Virus record (IMG/VR): IMGVR_UViG_3300049215_000816
Coordinates: 1 to 21,168 of that record
Reading direction: 5' to 3' (one strand)
Length of the DNA stretch: 21,168 bases
From: a virus
Part shown: in pieces, positions 1 through 6,283 of the stretch
Numbering within the stretch: position 1 is the first letter of the stretch
Layout of the letters: every line of letters starts with the position of its first letter
Made by a program: the position numbers and the translations under genes
The notes under the pieces: model-generated
The model's database searches: none
What the model was told of the DNA's origin: nothing
Seen by the model: only the letters and a program-made list of their open reading frames with translations

Positions 1-627
1 ATGCGAGCGATCATAATAAAATCCTTCGTCGTCCTGATCGCTGTGGCAATCGCATGGGTCTTCGGTGCGCGCCCGCTCGCATTGATTGTCGATCGATTCT
101 ACACAGCCCCCTTGTCTTCGCTGCCGGTAAGTCCGCTCGCCTATAGCCTCGACACCTTATGGATCGGCGACCTCTCGTTCAGCTTGTCTCCCGATGTCCG
201 ACCCATCGAAGTGCGCGTGGGCTGCGGCTCCGCGAATCGCGTGATTCTGTCCAGCGGCGGCCGCTTGTTCGCGCTCGGCACATGCACCCGCCGGATGCCG
301 GCGCGGACCGGCGAGTTTCAATTCGTCCCCGATCCCGGCGACGACGTTTCACTCGTCGTCAGTCGCAGCGTAATCAGTTGGCCCACGCCCTTCGAACTCA
401 ATTTCATGACGGGCGCCGCACCCTCATGGAAACGCGATCTTTACTACCAGCTGAGATGGAAAAAGCCGTCCGGCGCGCAACTCGCGATGGTCTGGCGCTT
501 CGAGCAGGGCTTCTCCCACGACGACGGTTGGACCGCCGGTACGATGACCCGCGAAGGCTCAACCGGCCTCCTCCACCTCGAGCTCCAAAGCACGAGCAGC
601 ACCCACCCGATCGATGGCCCACCATAG
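1..627 (+). CDS. Hypothetical protein with N-terminal membrane anchor or signal
   Basis: 208 residues. I do not recognise the family. Residues 4-30 are hydrophobic (run IIIKSFVVLIAVAIAWVFGA) behind a short basic start (MRA..K), which fits a signal anchor or uncleaved signal peptide; the rest looks soluble and beta-rich, with only two cysteines (CGS and CTR motifs) in the exported part. The open frame starts at the first base of the window, so its ribosome binding site is not visible. It runs toward the repressor gene on the opposite strand, with a 204-base non-coding gap between them. It may be a host gene flanking the prophage or a phage accessory gene; nothing in the sequence decides. The reading frame is clean and GC-rich at third positions, so it is very likely coding. 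Confidence 0.7.
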   Translation: MRAIIIKSFVVLIAVAIAWVFGARPLALIVDRFYTAPLSSLPVSPLAYSLDTLWIGDLSFSLSPDVRPIEVRVGCGSANRVILSSGGRLFALGTCTRRMPARTGEFQFVPDPGDDVSLVVSRSVISWPTPFELNFMTGAAPSWKRDLYYQLRWKKPSGAQLAMVWRFEQGFSHDDGWTAGTMTREGSTGLLHLELQSTSSTHPIDGPP

Positions 628-729
628 TCTTGCCAATGGGAAGTCTGAAACCTCGACACCAGGCGAGCCTGCGAGCCGAGCGAACGAGTCTGCGAGGCGC
701 GCAAAACTAAGAATCTGAGTTTCAGTGAA

Positions 730-747
730 AGCTCATAATTTTGAGCT
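730..747. terminator. Possible terminator hairpin between convergent genes
   Basis: Inverted repeat AGCTCA - TAATTT - TGAGCT (730-735 / 742-747) in the gap between the gene ending at 627 (+) and the repressor ending at 832 (-). It has a 6-bp stem and a 6-base loop. There is no clean T-run directly after it on the + strand, only a CT-rich tract, so termination is a guess from position. Confidence 0.25.
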
Positions 748-756
748 CTTCAACAA

Positions 757-831
757 CCTCCCCTTTTCCTTCGTTTCTCCTCGCTTCCCCGTATCCTCTT
801 CTTCCCCTTCTCCCTCTTCCCCATTCCCCCC
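757..831. repeat. Polypyrimidine/polypurine tract
   Basis: About 75 bases of almost uninterrupted C/T on the + strand (A/G on the -), directly after the repressor stop codon. It is low-complexity and non-coding. Such tracts can form triplex (H-)DNA or mark an insertion boundary; neither can be shown here. Confidence 0.6.
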
Positions 832-1497
832 TCATAGGCGGCCGCCGACCCATAGCGCCCGGCCCAGCACGCTGACCTCCTCGGCCCTGACCGGATACGA
901 CTCGTAAGCCGGATTATCGCTGCGAATCAGAATCGAGCCGTCGGGCTGCCGTTGCAGCCGTTTGACCGCGAGATCGCTGCCAGTGCGCAACACATAGACG
1001 CCGTCGTGGCGAAAGCGCGTCTCGCGCGTATCGATCAGCACCACGTCGCCTTCATCAGCCGTCGGCGACATCGAATCTCCAATCACTTCGACCAGCGCGG
1101 TACCGCGCAAATCCAGGTTAAGCACGCGCTGCAACCATTCCGGCCGGAAGCTCAGATAATCCACAATTTGTTGATTCTGAATCGCCGCCCGGCCGACCGG
1201 CAACCGCAACACTGGCCGAGCTGCACCGCCGTCGTCGATGACTTCAGTTGGATGAACCTCGGTCCGGGCCTTGGTCGGAGCGCCGCGCCCGGTCGCCAGC
1301 CATTCGACCGAGACGCCTGCTGCCTTGGACAAATTCACCAGGCTCATCATGCTGGGCTGCCCGCGGCCGGAGACCCACTTGTAGATCGCGTTATCCGAGA
1401 CGCCCACAGCGCGCGCGAGATCGGCGACCGATCCGAACTGCTGCATGATCAGGCGTAGGCGGCGCCGGAATTCCTCGTCTACTAGTGTAGTTGACAT
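832..1497 (-). CDS. CI/LexA-type phage repressor (HTH + S24 peptidase fold)
   Basis: 221 residues. The N-terminal HTH (about 10-68) contains VADLARAVGVSDNAIYKWVSGRGQPS, split here as an HTH core at 25-40 and a GRGQPS wing at 44-49. The C-terminal S24/LexA-like domain (about 98-221) carries the nucleophile Ser142 in GDSMSPT and Lys179 in DLAVKRL, so the catalytic dyad is intact. I see no Ala-Gly or Cys-Gly pair in the linker (about 70-140), the usual self-cleavage bond, so classic RecA-triggered cleavage is uncertain. The start is supported by AGGAGA four bases upstream on the - strand. The gene is divergent from the early operon and faces an AT-rich intergenic region; this is the expected layout for a lysogeny repressor that controls the early promoter and itself. 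Confidence 0.9.
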   Translation of the reverse strand: MSTTLVDEEFRRRLRLIMQQFGSVADLARAVGVSDNAIYKWVSGRGQPSMMSLVNLSKAAGVSVEWLATGRGAPTKARTEVHPTEVIDDGGAARPVLRLPVGRAAIQNQQIVDYLSFRPEWLQRVLNLDLRGTALVEVIGDSMSPTADEGDVVLIDTRETRFRHDGVYVLRTGSDLAVKRLQRQPDGSILIRSDNPAYESYPVRAEEVSVLGRALWVGGRL

Positions 1498-1510
1498 GAT
1501 TCTCCTACTG

Positions 1511-1538
1511 TGGGATATATTCAGAGCCCTTTGGGATA
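1511..1538. promoter_or_regulatory. Candidate repressor operator pair
   Basis: TGGGATA occurs at 1511-1517 and again at 1532-1538, start-to-start 21 bp, i.e. two helical turns on the same DNA face. The pair sits 14-41 bases upstream of the repressor start codon, where its promoter should be, which fits autoregulation. No extended dyad symmetry is visible. Confidence 0.35.
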
Positions 1539-1616
1539 CTCATAGCAGCTTAACGAGCCCATAGATAGCCCAACACAGTCGAAAGTTATTTGGCGAGAAA
1601 ATCTAATCTGAATTAA

Positions 1617-1644
1617 TTGAATCATATCTAAATCAAGTTTTAAT
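1617..1644 (+). promoter_or_regulatory. Candidate early promoter (sigma70-like)
   Basis: TTGAAT (1617-1622), 16-bp spacer, TTTAAT (1639-1644) in the AT-rich divergent region. It reads toward the early operon. It is not the only AT-rich hexamer pair there, so this is a best guess. Confidence 0.3.
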
Positions 1645-1805
1645 CGGCTATTAAGATCAATATTAGTGCTTTGATAAGCTGAAAGAAGTTAATGAATGCC
1701 TGAGCCGGGATTACAAATCCTCGATCCGATAGAAACGGTCGCTTCTTTGGTACTACGCAAGATGCGCTCCACTGCGTCCCGGCTTCGTTGGCTCGGGACG
1801 AATCG

Positions 1806-2045
1806 ATGACTACTTCACTCAATTCCCCAACCGTCGTCAAATCGATGCCTCAACCAATCGACCCGATTCCCGGTCCGAAACCCGATCTATCGACGGCAAT
1901 CGCACGCCGGTTTCGTGAGAAAATCAGACTGATTACGGCTCCGGAACTGTCCATCGGCCCGGTCTCGGACCTCCCGAATGGCGGCACTCGCGGCTTAGCG
2001 GCCATTCGCAGCGCCAATCAATGCGTTCGCAGCGGCAAACTATGA
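1806..2045 (+). CDS. Small early ORF, unknown
   Basis: 79 residues from the ATG at 1806 (an in-frame ATG at 1788 would add six). No family recognised; the product is Pro/Ser-rich in its first third and moderately basic in the middle (AIARRFREKIRL). The Shine-Dalgarno signal is weak. In its favour: it is the first open frame of the early operon, and its TGA overlaps the next ATG as ATGA (2042-2045), the same coupling used by the real gene pair at 2639-2642. It may still be leader sequence. Confidence 0.35.
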   Translation: MTTSLNSPTVVKSMPQPIDPIPGPKPDLSTAIARRFREKIRLITAPELSIGPVSDLPNGGTRGLAAIRSANQCVRSGKL

Positions 2046-2233
2046 AGGTAGCTCGCCCCCGCACCCACAAATGCGAATCGAAGCCAATCGCAGCCACGGC
2101 GGCGGCGCCATTTTCTTATCGCTGCACCCAGGTAACGGCCGCGAAATTGGCGCTCGCGACTGTGCCGCTTGAGCGCGGGCGCGACAGGGGGCCCTCAAGT
2201 GCTTCCTGGAGTGCCCTGCGGCACCTCAATTGA
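2042..2233 (+). CDS. Small early ORF coupled to the preceding one, unknown
   Basis: 63 residues from the ATG at 2042, which overlaps the upstream stop as ATGA. It is basic and Ala-rich with two cysteines (HKCESK and YRCTQV) and has no recognised motif. It ends 13 bases before the DnaA-like gene, and its stop codon abuts that gene's strong ribosome binding site. It has no ribosome binding site of its own, so translation would depend on coupling. Position and overlap are the only support. Confidence 0.3.
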   Translation: MKVARPRTHKCESKPIAATAAAPFSYRCTQVTAAKLALATVPLERGRDRGPSSASWSALRHLN

Positions 2234-2246
2234 AGGAGAAAGATCG

Positions 2247-2642
2247 ATGATTTCAGCCGGCTCCGCTCGCAGCATATCGATTCGCGAGGTCCAACGGACG
2301 GTCGCGCACGCCTTCAATCTGACCGTGGCCCAAATGCTCTCGTCCACTCGCGTTCAGCCCATCGCGAGTGCGCGCCAGATTGCGATGTACCTCAGCCGCG
2401 AGGTCGCCGCTCGCCGATCTTCTCCAGTTGACCGCGACGGTTTCCTCGAGATGCCTGCGCCGCCGTCGTTCCCACGTATCGGGATTGCCTTCGCCCGCAA
2501 TCATTCGAGCGTGATGTACGCCTGCCGCAAGGTCCGCCGCCGCCTCCGCGACGACCTCGCCTATGCCCTCCTGATCGATCGCCTCGCCACCGACGTGCGC
2601 GCGCACGCCACCCTCTCACCCGCCACCCAGGAGGCCGCATGA
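2247..2642 (+). CDS. Stand-alone DnaA domain IV-like DNA-binding protein
   Basis: 131 residues. Residues 10-52 match the first half of DnaA domain IV: a helix like IREVQRTVAHAFNL, then LSSTR and the ARQIAMYLSRE helix (42-52), which corresponds to the PRQMAM..AKE helix of bacterial DnaA. Residues 75-97 correspond to the signature IG..F.GRDHTTV.HA..KI, here IGIAFARNHSSVMYACRKV. About 15 residues are inserted between the halves. There is no AAA+ domain, so it cannot bind ATP or load helicase itself. Start 2247 is chosen over the upstream in-frame ATG (2169) because AAGGAGAA at 2233-2240 is well spaced. Its stop overlaps the next start (ATGA). It probably binds DnaA-box-like sites as a regulator or replication factor; this is inference. 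Confidence 0.8.
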   Translation: MISAGSARSISIREVQRTVAHAFNLTVAQMLSSTRVQPIASARQIAMYLSREVAARRSSPVDRDGFLEMPAPPSFPRIGIAFARNHSSVMYACRKVRRRLRDDLAYALLIDRLATDVRAHATLSPATQEAA

Positions 2643-3166
2643 TGGACCCCTATCGATCGCTGACCCGCCGGGTTTTAGCCACCTACGATGCCCGCAGCGG
2701 TATCGCTCCCAAGCGAGGTTTTCCGCGCAAGCCCGCTTCACCCTCTAGCCGCCCCAAGCCAGCGGCTGCGACTACCCCCGCGGTCCCCCGCACTTCCACC
2801 TTCGATCACCTCGCCGACCTGATTGGCAACGACGGCGCGACGCGCCTGGTTGCGGCCTTCGGCGGCACCCGCATCTATATTCCGCAAACCGCCGATCCCG
2901 ATGACGCGCTGAGCGCTTCCATCGGCTTTCCTGCCGCCACCGCGCTCGCCGAGATCTACGGCGGCGACCGTATCGAGATCCCCAATCCGACGCCCCGCCG
3001 CGTCCGTATCGTCGAGCTGCGCGCGAGCGGCCTCAGCATCGATGCGATCGCTCTCGCCCTCCACTGCACCCGCCGCCGCGTCTTCCAGGTGATGGCCGAG
3101 GCGCGCGCCGTCACCCTCCCTCCCGCGAGCGTTACGCGAAGAGTCCGCCATCGACCGGCACGCTGA
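2639..3166 (+). CDS. Mor/C-family-like late or middle transcription activator
   Basis: 175 residues (174 from the alternative ATG at 2642, which is better spaced from AGGAGG at 2629-2634). After a basic, Pro-rich N-terminal tail (1-52) comes a helical segment LADLIG..GATRLVAAF, then GGTRIYIP (75-82), a second GGDRIEIP (108-115), and a C-terminal helix-turn-helix (about 120-153, LRASGLSIDAIALALHCTRR). The GG.x.YIP beta-turn followed by an HTH is characteristic of the Mu Mor/C activator family. Its place at the end of the early operon, before the late genes, suits an activator of the middle/late promoters. Its last 35 bases overlap, tail to tail, the SDR gene on the other strand. The Mor assignment rests on motifs read by eye. 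Confidence 0.7.
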   Translation: MMDPYRSLTRRVLATYDARSGIAPKRGFPRKPASPSSRPKPAAATTPAVPRTSTFDHLADLIGNDGATRLVAAFGGTRIYIPQTADPDDALSASIGFPAATALAEIYGGDRIEIPNPTPRRVRIVELRASGLSIDAIALALHCTRRRVFQVMAEARAVTLPPASVTRRVRHRPAR

Positions 3167-3893
3167 CGCCCGTGATGTATGACGCCTGGTCCGAGCACAG
3201 CCACGCGACCGTCGCCGCGATCTCCCGCGGCGCCGCATAGCGCCGCATCGGCACGATCGCTTCGAAGTCCTTGCGCCCCGGCGCTCCTTCGTTGTTGGCG
3301 ATCCGTTCCATCATCGGCGTGTCCACCGGCCCCGGACACACCGCGTTCACGCGAATTCCCGCCTGCGCGCATTCCATCGCCGCCGATTTGGTCAGGCCCA
3401 CCACCGCATGCTTGCTCGCGACGTAAATCCCGAGGCCCGGAAACCCCTTCAGCCCTGCCACCGACGCGGTGTTCACGATCGCCCCGCCGCCCTGCTTGCG
3501 CATCTGCCGGATCTCGTACTTGAGGCACAGCCACACGCCCTTCACGTTCACTCCCATCACCCGGTCGAAGTTGCGATCGCTGGTGTCGTGCAATTCGATC
3601 ACGTCGCCCTCGATACCGGCGTTGTTGAACGCGCAATCCAGTCGCCCATGCGCGCTGACCACCCGCGCCACTAACGCCTGCACCGCGTTGCCGTCGGTGA
3701 CGTCCACTTGCACGAAGTCGGCCTTGCCCTTCGCCTCGCGAATTAGCGCGACGGTCTCCTCGCCCCCTTTCTGATCGACGTCCGCACACGTGACGATCGC
3801 GCCGTTGGCCGCAAACGCCAACGCGGTCGCGCGCCCGATCCCGCTGCTGCATCCGGTGATTAACGCTGACTTGCCCTCAAGCAGATTTGCCAT
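3132..3893 (-). CDS. SDR-family NAD(P)-dependent oxidoreductase (cargo)
   Basis: 253 residues, the normal length of a classical short-chain dehydrogenase. Rossmann motif TGCSSGIG (13-20), an Asp after beta-2 (D38 in CADVD, which favours NAD over NADP), DV at 64-65, NNAG at 90-93, and the tetrad Asn116, Ser144, Tyr157 and Lys161 (YVASK) are all present; PGPVDTP (187-193) and a C-terminal PVDGG follow. It is predicted to be a cytosolic active enzyme; the substrate cannot be read from sequence. Start supported by AAGGAGT on the - strand, about nine bases upstream. It lies between the phage activator and the lysis module on the opposite strand, the typical placement of a moron or lysogenic cargo gene. 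No phage role is evident. Confidence 0.93.
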   Translation of the reverse strand: MANLLEGKSALITGCSSGIGRATALAFAANGAIVTCADVDQKGGEETVALIREAKGKADFVQVDVTDGNAVQALVARVVSAHGRLDCAFNNAGIEGDVIELHDTSDRNFDRVMGVNVKGVWLCLKYEIRQMRKQGGGAIVNTASVAGLKGFPGLGIYVASKHAVVGLTKSAAMECAQAGIRVNAVCPGPVDTPMMERIANNEGAPGRKDFEAIVPMRRYAAPREIAATVAWLCSDQASYITGVSVPVDGGLFA

Positions 3894-4222
3894 TGCTCAG
3901 AACTCCTTCGCACCGTCACTGCGGCGCAATCGCCCGACTCTAACCCTTCGCGATTTTGAGGTCCACGATCCCGCCATCGCGCGCCGCCGCCGAGGCCAGC
4001 GCCAAATGCTTCGACGACGCCATAACGATGCGCGCTATCACCACTTGCGCAGCGGTGCACCTTCGCTTGCGGCGGCCGCTCGCGCTCTCGCCAAGTCCTT
4101 CAGCCCCAACGTTTTTAGATTTACTATTTGTTATTTTTTCATACATTTCGGCCTTCGTTGATTCAGTCTGGCTAATGGCGTGAAGAATTTCACCCTTATC
4201 CCGCGTCCCGGAAACTCGCACT
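3894..4222. promoter_or_regulatory. SDR upstream / lysis-module control region
   Basis: 329 bases with no convincing gene. 3894-3910 holds the SDR ribosome binding site (- strand). 4108-4150 is an AT-rich patch in a GC-rich context, with a possible promoter TTTACT - 16 bp - TACATT (4120-4147, + strand). A conserved palindromic element follows at 4180. Open frames on both strands (3956-4183 +; 3940-4221 -) cross the region but have no recognisable content and run through the AT-rich patch. Confidence 0.5.
4180..4220 (+). promoter_or_regulatory. Conserved palindromic promoter element, copy 1
   Basis: GTGAAGAATTTCAC (4180-4193; inverted repeat GTGAA/TTCAC with a 4-base centre) followed by CCTTAT. 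The same block recurs at 11017. Aligned without gaps the two copies agree at about 29 of the first 42 positions, including GTGAAnnATTTCACCCTTAT. It lies upstream of the lysis module. It probably binds a regulator (Mor-like protein or repressor) or is a phage promoter. Confidence 0.6.
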
Positions 4223-4453
4223 ATGCGTCCTGTGACGACTGACTATCGAGAACCGGCGGAATCCGGTGCGCCGGAATCTGAGCATGCGATCATCCTCGGC
4301 GCGCGCATGCCGCTGGCTATTGATCTGAGTAATGAATGCGGCGCGCCCGCGCCGCGTCGTCACGATCGATCTCGCGAGCGGCGGCTCCACTTTCCGGGCG
4401 CGCGTCTCACCCCCATCACTGATTACCAACCGCCGGCCATGAGCCGGCAATAA
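4223..4453 (+). CDS. Doubtful small ORF after the palindromic element
   Basis: 76 residues, no recognised family. It starts 43 bases after the start of the conserved palindrome and ends 17 bases before the next gene. No Shine-Dalgarno. A shorter alternative frame (ATG at 4332, stop at 4442, 36 residues) overlaps it and is no better supported. It may simply be the leader of the lysis operon. Confidence 0.3.
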   Translation: MRPVTTDYREPAESGAPESEHAIILGARMPLAIDLSNECGAPAPRRHDRSRERRLHFPGARLTPITDYQPPAMSRQ

Positions 4454-4470
4454 CGACGGAGGACTGAACG

Positions 4471-4833
4471 ATGGAAGCTCTGATTTTGGCGAATATGGCC
4501 GGATACCTGATCGTGGGCGCGGGCGGACTGGTGGTCGGCACTCTCGTCGGCAGCAAGGTCACGGGCGCTGTGATGTCGATGGTGCACGGCCTGGAGACGC
4601 GGGTCACCGCGGTCGAAGCCGCGGCGACCGCGACCCAGGCCGCTGCCACCACCACCGGCACTGGCAAACATGCGGCGGCAATCGAAGCGCATGCAACCGC
4701 CGTGACCAAGCTCGCCGGCGCGATCGAGAAGCACGCCGCCGCCGTTGACGAGCACGGCGCGGCCACCGTGGCCGCCGCCGTCGAGACCAGCGCGGCCGCC
4801 GCCACGGCCACAGCCGCGACGGCCACCAAGTGA
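4471..4833 (+). CDS. Single-TM, Ala-rich coiled-coil protein in lysis module
   Basis: 120 residues. GGAGG (about 4459-4463) is correctly spaced before the ATG. One N-terminal membrane segment (about 8-38, Gly/Val-rich: GYLIVGAGGLVVGTLVG) is followed by an extremely Ala/Thr-rich tail with heptad-like spacing (AAAIEAHATAVTKLAGAIEK) to the end. It has no catalytic motif. Placed first in the module, before an i-spanin/o-spanin pair, it could be a single-TM holin or an unrelated small membrane protein; I cannot tell which. The low-complexity tail makes homology calls unreliable. Confidence 0.6.
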   Translation: MEALILANMAGYLIVGAGGLVVGTLVGSKVTGAVMSMVHGLETRVTAVEAAATATQAAATTTGTGKHAAAIEAHATAVTKLAGAIEKHAAAVDEHGAATVAAAVETSAAAATATAATATK

Positions 4834-4851
4834 CTATTGCCGCGAACGCAT

Positions 4852-4896
4852 CGCGCCCCGCGCGGCCTGGCCTCGGCCAGGTCCGCGCGGGGCGCG
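4852..4896. repeat. Very strong GC-rich hairpin
   Basis: Left arm 4852-4872 and right arm 4875-4896 pair over 21 base pairs with a single bulged T (4882); the centre is CTCG. It lies in the 126-base gap between the 4471-4833 gene and the i-spanin start at 4960. No T-run follows, so it is not a standard intrinsic terminator; an RNA stability or attenuation element is possible. Confidence 0.8.
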
Positions 4897-4959
4897 CGAT
4901 CTCCCCCATCTGCGGCCATCGCGACACCCACTGATGAAGGCTCTCGAGGAAATGCGGCA

Positions 4960-5361
4960 ATGCTGATCGGCACGATGATTCAGAATGCGAAGTGGATACT
5001 CCTCGTTTTGCTGATTGCAGCCGCAGTGGCCTATCGCGCCGTGCTGATCCATCAGCGCGACAGCGCGCGGGCGCAGGTGACGACGCTCACCGCGGCGGCC
5101 GCCGTGCTGCAGGCCGACAACGCTTCGATGGCGGCGGCGGTCGCGCGGCAAAACGCCGCGCTCGACACGCTGCAAGCGCAGATGAAGGTCGCGCAGAGCG
5201 CCGCTGCCGCGCGCCAGACTCAATACGCGAACAGTGCCGCGACCGCGATGACGCAGGAGCGCACGCACGCCAATTCAATGATGACCGCGCCGATCGCGGT
5301 CGGATGCGCCGGCGCGATCGCATGGGGAAACGCGCAGGGACCGGAGTTGGGACGATGGTAA
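4960..5361 (+). CDS. i-spanin (Rz-like inner-membrane spanin)
   Basis: 133 residues. The N-terminal hydrophobic segment (about 12-27, AKWILLVLLIAAAVAYRAVL region) is followed by a long Ala/Gln-rich coiled-coil (about 33-105). This is the architecture of Rz-type i-spanins, which link to an o-spanin across the periplasm and fuse the inner and outer membranes at lysis. Start 4960 is chosen because GAGGA (4946-4950) is well placed; longer in-frame starts run through the hairpin. The downstream lipoprotein gene begins inside this gene's end (start 5355, stop 5361), as is common in Rz/Rz1 pairs. It implies a Gram-negative-type (diderm) host. Confidence 0.75.
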   Translation: MLIGTMIQNAKWILLVLLIAAAVAYRAVLIHQRDSARAQVTTLTAAAAVLQADNASMAAAVARQNAALDTLQAQMKVAQSAAAARQTQYANSAATAMTQERTHANSMMTAPIAVGCAGAIAWGNAQGPELGRW

Positions 5362-5864
5362 GGCGCTTCCTCCCGCTTAGCCTGATCCTGCTTTCCGGCT
5401 GCGCGTTCTCCCCGCCATTATTCGCACCGGCCACGCCGATAGAAGTGCAGGTGCCGGTTTACCAGCCGGTCTATTGCACGGCGCCAACACTGGCTAATCC
5501 GAAGCTGCCGGTTTCGGCTTTAACTGCGGCCTCGCCGCCCGCCGACACGATTCGAGCGTATGCGGCGTCGGTCGTCTTGCTGAAGGGCGCGGTGCGCGAG
5601 CTCGATTCGATCATCCAGGGATGCGCGGAGCCTGCAGCCGCATCGGCACCAAGCGGTATCGCGAACGGCGCCGCTGCGCCCTCCGGCGCAGCGTCATCAA
5701 TCGGGACGTCGCCATCGATCGGAGTGACGCCCCCGGCGGCGGCAACTCCTCCGAGCGGCCTCGCTCCGCCAACTAGTGCTCCGGCGATTGACGCTACACC
5801 TTCGGGCGGTCCGATTGCCGACAGTATCCGCGTAATCGTCTGCAAGTTCCGGGCGCTCGAATGA
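5355..5864 (+). CDS. o-spanin-like outer-membrane lipoprotein (Rz1-like)
   Basis: 169 residues from the ATG at 5355, overlapping the i-spanin stop by 7 bases. The signal peptide MVRRFLPLSLILLSGC has a lipobox LLSGC with Cys16 as the lipidation site. The mature protein is Pro/Ala/Ser-rich (long low-complexity stretch about 95-155), as Rz1 proteins often are, though much longer than lambda Rz1. Three further cysteines (CTAP, QGCAEP, VCKF) could form disulfides. It would pair with the adjacent i-spanin. The assignment rests on architecture and gene order, not on sequence identity. Confidence 0.75.
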   Translation: MVRRFLPLSLILLSGCAFSPPLFAPATPIEVQVPVYQPVYCTAPTLANPKLPVSALTAASPPADTIRAYAASVVLLKGAVRELDSIIQGCAEPAAASAPSGIANGAAAPSGAASSIGTSPSIGVTPPAAATPPSGLAPPTSAPAIDATPSGGPIADSIRVIVCKFRALE

Positions 5865-6022
5865 CTATCCGACTGAGTAATCGCAAGAGCGCCGTTCGTG
5901 GCACGTCCGGGGCGGAACGCAGCGTTCCTTCAAGGCGCGGCGAATGGGCCTCGCACAGCGGTGTCATCGCCGTTTCGCGAATGACCGAAACAGGCCCGCG
6001 TCCTGTCAGGCGATACCTATGA
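5861..6022 (+). CDS. Small ORF coupled by ATGA at both ends
   Basis: 53 residues, unrecognised, basic (many Arg), starting MTIRLSNRKS. Its ATG overlaps the o-spanin stop (ATGA at 5861-5864) and its TGA overlaps the ATG of the holin-like gene (ATGA at 6019-6022). It has no ribosome binding site of its own. It fills exactly what would otherwise be a 154-base gap in a compact module. The double coupling is the only evidence; it could be chance. It contains the dyad GGAACGC-A-GCGTTCC at 5914-5928. Confidence 0.4.
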   Translation: MTIRLSNRKSAVRGTSGAERSVPSRRGEWASHSGVIAVSRMTETGPRPVRRYL

Positions 6023-6264
6023 AGTGGCTGCAGGACTCATTGACCGGCAAGGACAACCTAACTTACGACGCCGCGCGTATCGTCGGTGTAATCGGAGCCG
6101 CCGCGTACGTGTTTTTCTGGGCGGCCGCGGTCTTTAATTTCGGTCATTTCAGCGCCACCGACGCGGCTGCATACGGAGCCGGTCTCGCGACCGTGCTGCT
6201 GTCGATGTCGGCCGCCGTCAGACTGAAGCTGATCACGGAACCGGACGCCCCGCCTCAATCATGA
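6019..6264 (+). CDS. Holin-like two-TM membrane protein
   Basis: 81 residues from the ATG at 6019 (overlapping the previous small ORF as ATGA). A short polar N-terminus MKWLQDSLTGKDNLTYDAAR precedes two hydrophobic segments (about 21-42, and 49-70) and a charged tail ending KLITEP. The form '..GKDN.T.D.AR.. TM-loop-TM ..K..TEP' is one I know from small phage membrane proteins in lysis regions, usually called putative holins. A longer in-frame start at 5944 is rejected because it adds a basic, non-phage-like leader. Holin function is inferred from topology and place beside the spanins. Confidence 0.65.
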   Translation: MKWLQDSLTGKDNLTYDAARIVGVIGAAAYVFFWAAAVFNFGHFSATDAAAYGAGLATVLLSMSAAVRLKLITEPDAPPQS

Positions 6265-6283
6265 CGACGAGGATCAACTGACT

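Larger units (their letters stand above)
1498..1805. promoter_or_regulatory. Divergent repressor/early-operon control region
   Basis: 308 bases without a convincing gene, clearly AT-richer than its surroundings (most so at 1575-1700). It holds the repressor ribosome binding site (1501-1506), two direct repeats TGGGATA (1511-1517 and 1532-1538), and a candidate sigma70 promoter pointing to the early genes (see separate entries). A 66-residue open frame on the - strand (1640-1840) crosses the region but has no recognisable content. Confidence 0.55.

Noticed and set aside
3940-4221. 93-residue ORF on the - strand upstream of the SDR gene
   Set aside because: It runs through the AT-rich patch and the conserved palindrome, has no recognised motif, and its composition changes midway; better explained as regulatory DNA, possibly with a remnant of a host gene at its 3' end.
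4416-4973. 185-residue Ala/Val-rich ORF on the - strand
   Set aside because: Antisense of the Ala-rich coiled-coil gene and the hairpin; the + strand gene has the ribosome binding site and TM.
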